In this document: in pieces, positions 6,469-13,981 of the stretch | Numbering within the stretch: position 1 is the first letter of the stretch | Layout: every line of letters starts with the position of its first letter | Assembly (NCBI GenBank): GCA_025355955.1 | Contig: JANXYP010000110.1 | Location: forward strand, 1 to 34,515 | Direction: 5' to 3' | DNA: 34,515 bases | Source of the DNA: Chloroflexota bacterium | GTDB taxonomy: Bacteria > Chloroflexota > Chloroflexia > QHBQ01 | Made by a program: the position numbers and the translations under genes | The notes under the pieces: generated by a model | The model's input: the letters and a program-made list of their open reading frames with translations, nothing else | Databases searched by the model: none | What the model was told of the DNA's origin: nothing

Positions 6469-8655
6469 ATGAAAGTCGAACCGGAGGAGCAGGCTGCGTC
6501 GCAGCCGCCCAGCGAGGGGCAAGAGGGCGCAGCACAACCATCCGAGCGGCGCTACCGCTGGGGCGAGGTCGAAGTACAGCAGGGAGAGCGCCCTGGCAAT
6601 CGCTACATCAAGCAGATGCGGCTGCGGCCACGCGATAGTGCAGCGGTGCCGAACAGCGAGGTGCTGGAGGCAGGTGCGGATCGGCCGCATGGCGTGATTG
6701 GCAATCTGTTCCGCTTCCTGATTGGCACACCCCTACGCAGTAGTGCGGAGACCCAGGAGCGGTTGGGCAAGGGCAAAGCGTTGGCCTTGCTCGGCACTGA
6801 CGCGATTGCCTCGATTGCCTATGCCACCGAGCAGATCGTGCGCGCCCTGGCAGTGGCCGGGGTGGCGGCGATTGCCGGAGCCAGCGCCTGGATCGCGGTG
6901 GTGATTACTGCGCTGATCTTCATCGTCTCATTTAGCTATCGCCAGACCATCTTTGCCTACCCCAAGGGCGGCGGCAGCTACACGGTCAGCCGCGAGAATC
7001 TCGGCACCAACCTCGGCCTGGTGGCAGGCGCGGCGTTGACGATTGACTATATCCTCAATGCCGCAGTAAGCATCTCCGCCGGGGTAGCCGCGATCGTCTC
7101 CGCTTTCCCCAGCCTGGCCCAACACAAGGTGCTGATGGCGATCGCTTTCCTGCTGATTATCACCGTCGTCAACCTGCGCGGCTTGCGCGAGTCGGGAGCG
7201 TTGTTCGCCGCGCCCACTTACGCTTTCATCCTCAGCATATTTGGTATCATCATCGTGGGCGCTTTTCAGGTTTTCACTGGCAGCAACTTCTACACCGAAC
7301 CACCAAGCGGCTACAGCATCAGCCAGCTTGCCCCCACCCTGACTCTGTTCATCGTGCTGCAAGCCTTTTCTGCCGGTTGCACCGCGATGACGGGCGTGGA
7401 GGCGATTTCCAACGGCGTACCCATATTCAAGAAGCCAGAGGTGCGGAATGCGGCAACGACGATGAACTGGATGGCGGGCCTGCTCGCCTTCATGTTCATG
7501 GGTGTCACCTTCCTGGCCCAGCAATACCAGGTGCGCGGGGTCAATAATAATCAGCAGACCGTGATTGACCAGATCGCCCGCCACGCCTACGGCACCGGCC
7601 CCTTCTATTCATTCTTCGTTATCTCCACCACTGCGTTGCTGGTGCTGGCGGCACAGACCTCTTTCAGCGGCTTTCCGCGAGTGGCCTATATTCTTGCCCG
7701 CGACGGCTTCCTGCCCAAGCAGTTCTCGTTCAGGGGCGACCGCCTCGCATTTAATAGTGGCATCCTCGCCCTCGCCATCGTCACCGCCATCCTGCTGTTT
7801 GTCTTCGGTGCCGAGACTGATGCGCTCATCCCCCTGTTTGCGATTGGCGCGTTTCTCTCCTTCACCCTATCGCAATCGGGCATGGTGGTGAAGTGGCTGC
7901 GCGAACGCCAGGGCAACTGGAGGCGCGGCGCGTTCATCAATGGGCTGGGTGCAGTTAGCACTGGCCTGGCCCTGGTGGTAATCGCGATTACCAAGTTCAA
8001 CAGCGATGAGGCCAGCGTGCTGCTCAGCATCGGTAACTTCAAGGTCCACGCCGGTGCCTGGATTGTCATTCTGCTGCTGCCCCTGTTGGTCGCCATGTTC
8101 AGGAGCATCAAGAGTCACTACCTGCACGTCGCCCGTGAGCTACGCACTAACCACATTGATATGAGCGACCCCGCACTACAGGCGGAGCGACTCAAGCACT
8201 TTGCCATCGTGCCAATCTCTGCGGTCAACCAGATCTCCGCCCGCACCCTCGCCTACGCCCGCAGTTTCGCCGACCGAGTGACTGCCGTTCATGTTACCGA
8301 CGAACTCGAGGAGGCTGACGAGTTGAAGGCGGCGTGGAACAAATACTACGCTGCCAGCAGCATCCACCTGGTTATCCTCGAATCACCATACCGTACTCTG
8401 GTGCGCCCTTTGATCAGCTACCTGGAGGATGTTCACTGCAAGTATCCCGACCATGTGCTGACTGTGCTGCTGCCCGATTTCGTTGCCCGCCACTGGTGGG
8501 AGAACATCCTGCACACTCAGGTGGCACTGCGGCTGAAGGCGGCGCTGCTCTTCCACCCCGATATTATCGTCACCAGTGTGCCTTACCACTTCGGCGAAGG
8601 CGGGCAGCAGTCGCTCAAGCAGGATGTCAATCCTTGTCCGCCTCCCCCGCAATAA
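6469..8655 (+). CDS. APC-family permease, KimA-like, with cytoplasmic C-terminal domain
   Basis: A 728-residue membrane protein. A hydrophilic N-terminal region of about 100 residues precedes roughly 12 membrane segments. Motifs match the KimA-type APC branch: LGTDAIASIAYATEQ in segment 1, YPKGGGSYTVSRENLG, ISAGVAAIVSAF, NLRGLRESG, and TGVEAISNGVPIFKKPE. KimA of Bacillus is a proton-coupled potassium importer controlled by c-di-AMP; other members move amino acids. After about residue 545 a soluble domain of about 170 residues resembles a universal-stress/USP-like regulatory domain. The substrate is inferred, with potassium the best guess from motif similarity. The ATG at 6469 follows GAGGTGCGGGG; the gene stands alone and is divergent from the SLH gene. 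Confidence 0.8.
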   Translation: MKVEPEEQAASQPPSEGQEGAAQPSERRYRWGEVEVQQGERPGNRYIKQMRLRPRDSAAVPNSEVLEAGADRPHGVIGNLFRFLIGTPLRSSAETQERLGKGKALALLGTDAIASIAYATEQIVRALAVAGVAAIAGASAWIAVVITALIFIVSFSYRQTIFAYPKGGGSYTVSRENLGTNLGLVAGAALTIDYILNAAVSISAGVAAIVSAFPSLAQHKVLMAIAFLLIITVVNLRGLRESGALFAAPTYAFILSIFGIIIVGAFQVFTGSNFYTEPPSGYSISQLAPTLTLFIVLQAFSAGCTAMTGVEAISNGVPIFKKPEVRNAATTMNWMAGLLAFMFMGVTFLAQQYQVRGVNNNQQTVIDQIARHAYGTGPFYSFFVISTTALLVLAAQTSFSGFPRVAYILARDGFLPKQFSFRGDRLAFNSGILALAIVTAILLFVFGAETDALIPLFAIGAFLSFTLSQSGMVVKWLRERQGNWRRGAFINGLGAVSTGLALVVIAITKFNSDEASVLLSIGNFKVHAGAWIVILLLPLLVAMFRSIKSHYLHVARELRTNHIDMSDPALQAERLKHFAIVPISAVNQISARTLAYARSFADRVTAVHVTDELEEADELKAAWNKYYAASSIHLVILESPYRTLVRPLISYLEDVHCKYPDHVLTVLLPDFVARHWWENILHTQVALRLKAALLFHPDIIVTSVPYHFGEGGQQSLKQDVNPCPPPPQ

Positions 8656-8703
8656 TGTAGGGGCGGGCAGTGGGCCGCCCTGGCGTGGGTCGCAAGATGG
8701 TGA

Positions 8704-8788
8704 GAGTGTGATACAAGTTATGGGGTAAACGTAGGGGCAGTGGCCCGCCCTGGTGAGGGAGCTAACCACCCCATAACTGGTAACACAC
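8704..8788 (+). repeat. Family-3 miniature inverted-repeat element, copy 1
   Basis: Outer arms gtgtgatacaagttatgggg and ccataactggtaacacac are inverted. The interior is gtaaacgtaggggc, a cgccc/gggcg stem, and ctggtgagggagctaacca. Similar copies lie at 8871-8955 and 27937-28023. Confidence 0.8.
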
Positions 8789-8825
8789 GCATGGCAAGAG
8801 CCGGGGTTGACAGGGCAGCGCGACG

Positions 8826-8852
8826 CAGGGCGAACAACGGTTCGCCCCTACG
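8826..8852 (+). repeat. Isolated family-1 core palindrome
   Basis: cagggcgaacaacggttcgc and cccta lie between two family-3 copies, without the ttataccaatta ends. It is either a decayed family-1 element or an independently spreading core. Confidence 0.6.
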
Positions 8853-8870
8853 ATGCTGCGGCAAGGGAAT

Positions 8871-8955
8871 GTGGTACAGGTTATTGGGTAAACGTAGGGG
8901 CGGGCGGTGGTCCGCCCTGGTGAGGGAGCTAACCACCATATAACTGGTAACACAC
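8871..8955 (+). repeat. Family-3 miniature inverted-repeat element, copy 2
   Basis: Same layout as the copy at 8704: gtggtacaggttattgggta on the left, taactggtaacacac on the right, with a cgggcggtgg/tccgccc internal stem. Together the two copies and the core between them fill most of 8700-8955. Confidence 0.8.
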
Positions 8956-8973
8956 CCAGTTGGTGAACTGCGC

Positions 8974-9002
8974 TTGACTTGCCAACAGTTGGGTGTTATA
9001 AT
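8974..9002 (+). promoter_or_regulatory. Strong sigma-70-type promoter of the ABC transporter operon
   Basis: TTGACT at 8974-8979, a 17-nt spacer, and a consensus TATAAT at 8997-9002. Transcription would begin near 9009, giving a leader of about 340 nt before the permease start at 9350. Confidence 0.75.
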
Positions 9003-9062
9003 CTGCTTCGGGTAGTTACACTTATCACAAACTGGTTCAGCTTTGGCGAAAGGACTTTTGTT

Positions 9063-9149
9063 ATGGATGCTGGCAGTAGTACAGGCAAGAGCGCGAGGTA
9101 TGTCCTAGCTTCGCTGAAAGGGGTGGCGGCATCATCGTTTGATTGGTAG
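9063..9149 (+). CDS. Small ORF of 28 codons in the transporter leader
   Basis: ATG at 9063 follows GAAAGGA with an ideal spacing and lies about 54 nt after the predicted transcription start. It reads MDAGSSTGKSARYVLASLKG and eight more residues (VAASSFDW) before TAG. It could be a leader peptide that couples translation to expression of the downstream transporter, or a free small protein. I do not recognise the peptide. No run of one amino acid typical of classic attenuators is present. That it is translated is inferred from the promoter and ribosome-site arrangement. Confidence 0.45.
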   Translation: MDAGSSTGKSARYVLASLKGVAASSFDW

Positions 9150-9349
9150 TTCCGCTCCAGTTCCCCTGTCCCGTTTCTGTCCCTGATTAGCCACCTCTTT
9201 CATCGCCCGCCTTTTGCCTCGTTATCCCATCGGGTTTCTCCTCCCACCTGCTGCTTGCCTCTAGCTCCTTAGCTCCTCACGGGGTGTCTAGCCATGCCCG
9301 CTAGACGCGCCCGAAGCTGCGCCGCAACCCATCAGAACGTAGGTTAAAG
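9150..9349 (+). other. Pyrimidine-rich leader with hairpin
   Basis: This 200-nt stretch is strongly C/T-biased on the plus strand up to about 9280. It then has a perfect 7-bp hairpin, gtctagc-catgccc-gctagac, at 9286-9306. I recognise no riboswitch class. The permease start follows 44 nt later. Confidence 0.4.
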
Positions 9350-11101
9350 ATGATGATCAAGAAGCCATACCCCACCCCGCAGTCGCAGGGAGCGACCAAC
9401 ACCTTGCGCCCGCGCTTTTCGTTCGCCGACATCATCGTGATTGCCGGTGTGCTGGCGTTGCTCTATGCGCTGGCGCGGCTGGGCGCGGGGGCGACTGCGC
9501 CGTTCGGCCCCCACAACCCCCCGACGGTCAGCCTCGATCCCGCCAACCTGCCCTACTATGCGGGGCGCAGCCTGCTTAGGATGTTCATTGCCCTGTTCCT
9601 CTCGGTGGTGTTCACCCTAATCTACGGCTTTGCCGCTGCCAAGAGCCGCCGCCTGGAGCGCATCCTCATCCCCATCCTCGACATCTTGCAGAGCATCCCG
9701 GTGCTGGCCTTCCTGTCGGTAGTGATTACCGGCTTCATCGCCCTTTTCCCCAATAGCTTGCTCGGTTTGGAGTGCGCCTCGATCTTCGCCATCTTCACTG
9801 GACAGGTCTGGAACATGACCTTTTCATTCTATAGCTCGCTCAAGACGCTGCCCCGTGAGATAGACGAGGCGGCCAAGGTCTTCCGCCTCTCTGCCTGGCA
9901 GCGTTTCTGGAAGGTGGAGGTGCCAGCCTCGACTATTGGGCTGGTCTGGAACGGGATGATGAGCTTCGGCGGCGGCTGGTTCTTTCTCGCCGCATCCGAG
10001 GCGATCAGCGTGCTGAACCAGCAGTACACCCTGCCAGGGGTCGGCTCCTATGCCGCCGCCGCAGTTGCCGCACAGGATGGCAAGTCGCTGGGCTGGGCGA
10101 TCATGACCATGGTCATCCTGGTAGTTGCGGTGGATCAGCTCTTTTGGCGACCAGTGGTAGCCTGGAGCGAAAAGTTCAAGATGGAGGATACCCAGAGCGC
10201 GGATGTGCGCCATAGCTGGATGCTGACCATCATCCGTCGCAGCGGCCTGGCCGAGTGGGTTGGGATGCTAATCCAGCGCATCGGCGACCACTTTCCGCAT
10301 CGCACACGGACTAGCAATCAGCCATCGCGCACCCTGGTAGTCAACCCCAAGCGGGAGCGCATCATTGACATACTCTTTTACGGTGTAGCGGGTATCGGTA
10401 TCGCATGGGTACTCTACAGCGGCATCACCTACATCGGCAGCACTGTTGGTGGTGATGTGGGTGAGGTGTTCGGGTTGGGCTTCCTGACTTTGCTGCGGGC
10501 GATCGCCATTGTAATCGTGGCTTCGCTGATCTGGGTGCCAATTGGGGTGTGGATTGGCTTCAACCCCAAAATATCTAATTTCATGCAGCCAATTATCCAG
10601 GTGCTGGCCTCGTTTCCCGCCAACTTCATCTTTCCCATCGTCACGATATTCTTCCTCAACACCGGCTTTCCGATTGACCTCGGCGCGATCCTGTTGATGA
10701 GCCTGGGGACGCAGTGGTACATCCTGTTCAACGTTATCTCCGGGGCAATGGCGATCCCCAACGACCTGCGCGAAGCAGCGCGTAACTTTCGGGTGAGCGG
10801 TTGGCAGTTGTGGCGGCAGCTAATCGGCCCCGGCATCTTCGGGATGTGGGTAACTGGCGGCATTACCGCGATGGGCGGCGCGTGGAACGCCTCGATCGTC
10901 GCCGAGGTGGTAAGCTGGGGCAAGGACACCCTGACCGCGCACGGATTGGGCGCTTACATTGCGGCGGCCACCACCAATGGCGACTGGCCGCGCATTGTCC
11001 TGGGCGTGAGCGTGATGAGCCTGTATGTAGTGATGATCAACCGACTGTTCTGGCGGCGGCTCTATCTGCTGGCCGAGACCCGCTTCAAGATTGGCAACTG
11101 A
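9350..11101 (+). CDS. ABC transporter permease, two membrane domains fused (nitrate/sulfonate/taurine type)
   Basis: A 583-residue protein made of two binding-protein-dependent permease domains in tandem. The first (about 15-280) has the ATPase-contact EAA loop EIDEAAKVFRLSAWQRFW; the second (about 340-580) has DLREAARNFRVSGWQLWR. In most transporters of this family the permease is a homodimer of single domains, so the fusion supplies both halves in one chain. A hydrophilic linker (about 285-335) joins them. It lies in the inner face of the cell membrane with the ATPase encoded 22 nt downstream. The substrate is not evident; relatives import nitrate, sulfonates, bicarbonate or thiamine precursors. 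Tandem ATG codons start at 9350 after a weak TAGGT. No substrate-binding protein gene is adjacent. Confidence 0.85.
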   Translation: MMIKKPYPTPQSQGATNTLRPRFSFADIIVIAGVLALLYALARLGAGATAPFGPHNPPTVSLDPANLPYYAGRSLLRMFIALFLSVVFTLIYGFAAAKSRRLERILIPILDILQSIPVLAFLSVVITGFIALFPNSLLGLECASIFAIFTGQVWNMTFSFYSSLKTLPREIDEAAKVFRLSAWQRFWKVEVPASTIGLVWNGMMSFGGGWFFLAASEAISVLNQQYTLPGVGSYAAAAVAAQDGKSLGWAIMTMVILVVAVDQLFWRPVVAWSEKFKMEDTQSADVRHSWMLTIIRRSGLAEWVGMLIQRIGDHFPHRTRTSNQPSRTLVVNPKRERIIDILFYGVAGIGIAWVLYSGITYIGSTVGGDVGEVFGLGFLTLLRAIAIVIVASLIWVPIGVWIGFNPKISNFMQPIIQVLASFPANFIFPIVTIFFLNTGFPIDLGAILLMSLGTQWYILFNVISGAMAIPNDLREAARNFRVSGWQLWRQLIGPGIFGMWVTGGITAMGGAWNASIVAEVVSWGKDTLTAHGLGAYIAAATTNGDWPRIVLGVSVMSLYVVMINRLFWRRLYLLAETRFKIGN

Positions 11102-11123
11102 GCAGCAAGAAGGAGGGACGAGC

Positions 11124-12572
11124 ATGACGCAAGTGACAACCCTGGCGCAGCCCACTATCCAGGCTGGCGCTCCTATCATCGCGGCGAAGCACATCACCAA
11201 GAGCTTTGATCTGCCGCACAGCAATAAGCTGCACGTGCTGCAAGACATCAGCTTTACTCTGGGCGAGGGCGAGATCGTGGCGCTGCTGGGCAAGAGCGGC
11301 AGCGGCAAGAGTACCTTGCTACGCATCCTGGCGGGCCTGATCCCGCCATCCAGCGGTGAGGTCATCTACCAGGGCAAGCCGCTGACTGGCCCCAACCCGG
11401 ATGTGGCGATGGTGTTCCAGAGCTTCGCGCTGCTGCCCTGGCTGACCGTGATAGATAACGTGGAGATTGGCCTGGAGGCGCAGCAGGTAGCCCGTATCGA
11501 GCGCACCAAGCGGGCGCTGGCGGCGATTGACCTGATTGGCCTGGACGGTTTCGAGAGCGCGTATCCCCGCGAGCTGAGTGGCGGGATGCGCCAGCGCGTC
11601 GGCCTGGCTCGCGCCCTGGTGGTGCGCCCCGCCGCGCTGTTCATGGACGAACCATTCTCTGCCCTCGATGTGCTGACTGCGGAGAACCTGCGTAATGAGA
11701 TCATCGAACTGTGGATGGAACACAAGTTCCCCGCCAAATCCATCCTGATCGTCACCCACAACATCGAGGAGGCGGTCTACCTCGCTGACCGTATCATCAT
11801 CCTCGGCTCCAACCCCGGCGTGTTTCGCGCCGAGTTCAAGAACGCGATGCCGCATTGGCGCGACCGCAAGAGCGTGGAGTTTACCGATATGGTGGACAAG
11901 GTCTACCAGATTATGACCAACCCGGAGGCCGACGTAGATGAGTTGCTGGCCCGCTACAATCAGGCGGTTGCCAGTGGACAGCACAGCGATGACCAAATCG
12001 CCGCGCCGAGGGATAGCCTCACCACCGCTGGGGATGGCCGCCGCGACAGCACTCAGGCGCTGTTGGTACATACCCCCCAGCAGGCCCAAGGATTGCGCTT
12101 GCCCCAGGCCAAGGTGGGTGGCATGGCAGGCCTGATCGAATTGATTGACGAGCAGGGTGGCAAGGCCGACATCTTCGACCTCGCCAAGCGGCTCAACTTC
12201 GAGGTAGACGACCTGCTGCCGATTACCGATGCCCTCGATCTGCTCGATTTCGCCGAGGTCCAGCAAGGCGATATTACCCTGCTCGATGAGGGCAAGGCGT
12301 TCGCCAATGCAGGTATCCAGGAGCGCAAGGTGTTGTTCCGCGCACAGGCGCTGGCGCGGGTGCCGCTGATCGACAGCATCTATCGCTCACTGCAGATGAA
12401 GGGCAATAAGAAGCTATCCGCTGATTTCTTCCTCGACATCCTCGACCAGCGCTTCAGTTCGGCGGAAGCGCGACGGCAGCTGGAGACTGCGACGGAGTGG
12501 GGCCGCTACGCCGAGTTGTTCGAGTACGATGCGGCTAGCGACACGCTGTATATACCGCAGAACGGGGGATAG
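11124..12572 (+). CDS. ABC transporter ATPase with AAA-associated C-terminal domain
   Basis: A 482-residue ATPase that pairs with the permease just upstream. All nucleotide-binding motifs are intact: Walker A GKSGSGKST, Q-loop FQSFALLPW, signature LSGGMRQRVGLARAL, Walker B ALFMDEPFSALD, and the H-loop VTHNIEEA. After about residue 270 a second part (LPQAKVGGMAGLIELIDEQG onward to LYIP) resembles the AAA_assoc_C domain found on nitrate/sulfonate-type ATPases, probably a regulatory or sensing domain with winged-helix character. AGGAGG 7 nt before ATG 11124 fixes the start; a TTG at 11091 would overlap the permease and has no such site. It is cotranscribed with the permease and drives uptake by ATP hydrolysis. 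Confidence 0.9.
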   Translation: MTQVTTLAQPTIQAGAPIIAAKHITKSFDLPHSNKLHVLQDISFTLGEGEIVALLGKSGSGKSTLLRILAGLIPPSSGEVIYQGKPLTGPNPDVAMVFQSFALLPWLTVIDNVEIGLEAQQVARIERTKRALAAIDLIGLDGFESAYPRELSGGMRQRVGLARALVVRPAALFMDEPFSALDVLTAENLRNEIIELWMEHKFPAKSILIVTHNIEEAVYLADRIIILGSNPGVFRAEFKNAMPHWRDRKSVEFTDMVDKVYQIMTNPEADVDELLARYNQAVASGQHSDDQIAAPRDSLTTAGDGRRDSTQALLVHTPQQAQGLRLPQAKVGGMAGLIELIDEQGGKADIFDLAKRLNFEVDDLLPITDALDLLDFAEVQQGDITLLDEGKAFANAGIQERKVLFRAQALARVPLIDSIYRSLQMKGNKKLSADFFLDILDQRFSSAEARRQLETATEWGRYAELFEYDAASDTLYIPQNGG

Positions 12573-12626
12573 CTCTCGCTGCTCTCGCTAAAGGATTGGT
12601 ATGCTCATTTCGTCCTAAAATGGCAC

Positions 12627-12656
12627 TTGTGTGCATACCAATCTGGAAGGTATAAT
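12627..12656 (+). promoter_or_regulatory. Promoter of the PPOX-family gene
   Basis: TTGTGT at 12627-12632, an 18-nt spacer, and TATAAT at 12651-12656. The start would be near 12663, with GAAAGGAG and ATG 12687 following. Confidence 0.5.
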
Positions 12657-12686
12657 TGGCTATATAACGAAAGGAGCTTCGCCCAA

Positions 12687-13106
12687 ATGGCAAAGACTAA
12701 CCTTGACCTCACCCAGGACAAAGACCGTCACATTGACGAGCGGCTACGCAGCTCGCTGATTATCTGGCTGGGCAGCGTGCGCCCCGACGGCCGCCCGCAT
12801 CTGGTACCCGTCTGGTTCCTGTGGGATGGCGCGACCATACTTATCTTCAGTGAGCCGGGTAACCAGAAGATCCGCAACTTGCAGGCCAACCCCAGCGTGA
12901 TACTGGCGGTGGATGACACTCGTGGGGGCGATGACGTAGTGGAGATCGAGGGGCAAGCCGAGCTGCTCCTCCCAGGCACTGTGGCTGCCACCATGTCTGC
13001 CTATGCTGAGAAGTATGGGTCGCAGTTTAGTACGATGACCTTGCAGGAGATGGCCGCGATGTACAGCCAGGCGATCCGCATCACCCCCACGCGCCTTATT
13101 GGCTAG
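12687..13106 (+). CDS. Pyridoxamine-phosphate-oxidase-like (PPOX) F420/flavin-binding protein
   Basis: A compact 139-residue split-barrel protein with LGSVRPDGRPHLVPVWFLWDG, then FSEPGNQKIRNLQANPSVIL and a VVEIEGQAELL strand. This is the pattern of the PPOX superfamily, close to the small F420-dependent reductase-like group (Rv3369 type). Such proteins bind F420 or FMN and reduce small organic substrates; true pyridoxamine oxidase activity is unlikely at this length. GAAAGGAG lies 10 nt before ATG 12687, which sets the start. It is monocistronic: its own promoter lies just upstream and repeats follow it. A remnant of an F420-type luciferase-like enzyme 0.9 kb away fits an F420-using organism, which is inference. 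Confidence 0.75.
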   Translation: MAKTNLDLTQDKDRHIDERLRSSLIIWLGSVRPDGRPHLVPVWFLWDGATILIFSEPGNQKIRNLQANPSVILAVDDTRGGDDVVEIEGQAELLLPGTVAATMSAYAEKYGSQFSTMTLQEMAAMYSQAIRITPTRLIG

Positions 13107-13118
13107 TTATGTACGCAA

Positions 13119-13262
13119 GGTAGGTGTACAGGCACCCATGCTTATACATATTATCCGAGGCGATGCTATAGTTCTGTAGGGGCGAACCGTTGTTCGCCCT
13201 GCCTCAATCTATAGCGGCACCAGAGTTAAGCGGCTACAGGCACGGTTGCCTGTACATCTACC
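13119..13262. repeat. Nested element: inverted-repeat arms enclosing a reversed family-1 copy
   Basis: Arms ggtaggtgtacaggca (13119-13134) and tgcctgtacatctacc (13247-13262) are inverted with 15 of 16 matches. Between them, about 13151-13230 is a family-1 element in reverse orientation (ttatccgaggcgatgctata...ggcgaaccgttgttcgccct). The family-1 copy seems to have inserted into an older palindromic element. The right arm ends 10 nt before the -35 of the next gene. Confidence 0.75.
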
Positions 13263-13271
13263 GCCCCGCGC

Positions 13272-13300
13272 TTGCCTGCGCCAATAATGGGCAGTATAAT
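13272..13300 (+). promoter_or_regulatory. Promoter giving a nearly leaderless transcript
   Basis: TTGCCT at 13272-13277, a 17-nt spacer, and consensus TATAAT at 13295-13300. With the usual 6-7 nt from -10 to start, transcription would begin at about the A of ATG 13307. Only a weak AGGG lies before the ATG, which agrees with leaderless translation. Confidence 0.6.
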
Positions 13301-13306
13301 CAGGGT

Positions 13307-13921
13307 ATGAGCAACCTAACCGTGCTGCGTTTGCCCAAACTAGGCCAGCCTGCGCCCAACCTCACCCTGCCTGCTACCGATGGCAGCAGCATCGAACTGC
13401 GTACCCAACCCACGCCACTTGTGATGGTATTCCTCCGCCATCTGGCTTGAATGTACTGCGCCGAGCATCTGGTGCAGTTGCACCTCCCTACCGCTGCTGA
13501 TGCGATTGCCGCCCGCGATGCGCGGATACAGGTTATCTCCTTCGCCGACCTGCCCCGCCTGCAAGGCTGGGTGCCATACTTCCGCACCTACTTTGTCGAA
13601 CCGCACTACGCTAAACTCAATCTGCCAGTACCCAACGACGTTTTCGCCCGTACCCACTTTCTAGCCGACCCTGAGCTTACCGCCTACCACGCCTACGGGC
13701 TAGGGCGCAACTCGCTGCTGCGCGTCTATGGCACGCGCATCCTCTGGCAATACCTGCGCTGGTTCATCCAGCGCAAACCAGTACGCCGCCCCAACCAGGA
13801 TACGTTGCAACGTGGCGGCAACTTCGTGATCAACCACGCTGGCCTCCTCACCCTGGCGCACACGGGCCGCGATCAGACCGAGCGTCCGTCGGTAGGCGCT
13901 ATTATTGCCGCGCTGGGGTAG
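13307..13921 (+). CDS. Probable selenoprotein: peroxiredoxin-like (AhpC/TSA_2, SelU-like) with in-frame UGA
   Basis: Read through the TGA at 13448-13450, this is one 204-residue thioredoxin-fold protein. It opens with LRLPKLGQPAPNLTLPATDG, the usual start of redoxin proteins, followed by LVMVFLRHLA-(UGA)-MYCAEHL. Relatives have FLRH.GC..C.EHL, so the UGA (residue 48) falls exactly on the first redox Cys and would make U-M-Y-C. The rest (RIQVISFADLPRLQGWVPYF, then FLADPELTAYHAYGLGRNSL) is a normal peroxiredoxin-like C-terminus. The frame is the same on both sides. A hairpin follows the UGA. If selenocysteine is inserted, the protein is a thiol/selenol oxidoreductase, probably cytosolic, since no signal peptide is seen. 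The alternative is a Cys-to-stop mutation, or two separate ORFs (47 and 156 residues), the second of which would lack the first strands of the fold. Confidence 0.75.
13448..13484 (+). promoter_or_regulatory. Sec UGA codon and candidate bacterial SECIS hairpin
   Basis: After the TGA (13448-13450) the sequence ggtgc-agtt-gcacc at 13471-13484 forms a 5-bp stem (GGTGC/GCACC) with a 4-nt loop having G in position 2. The loop begins 25 nt after the UGA. Bacterial SECIS elements are hairpins within the coding region just after the UGA, with at least one G early in the apical loop; the spacing and loop fit. A longer lower stem is not obvious. Confidence 0.55.
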
Positions 13922-13981
13922 TAGCAAAACAACTGTAATTAAACTTGCTCTTGGCACGTAAATGGTTAAGCACAATATCTC

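Noticed and set aside
9063-9149. Truncated start of an MFS transporter
   Set aside because: The peptide SARYVLASLKGVAASSFDW has a faint likeness to MFS N-termini (VLASF.GT..EWYD), but nothing downstream in any frame continues it, so a leader peptide is more likely.
11319-12266. Long ORF (315 codons) on the minus strand
   Set aside because: It lies opposite the ABC ATPase, which has all its motifs. The antisense protein has no recognisable family and results from GC-rich codon bias.
13451-13921. Independent 156-residue gene starting at ATG 13451
   Set aside because: The ATG is the codon straight after the UGA, there is no ribosome site of its own, and the product would lack the N-terminal strands and the first redox residue of the fold. 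Read-through is the better model.
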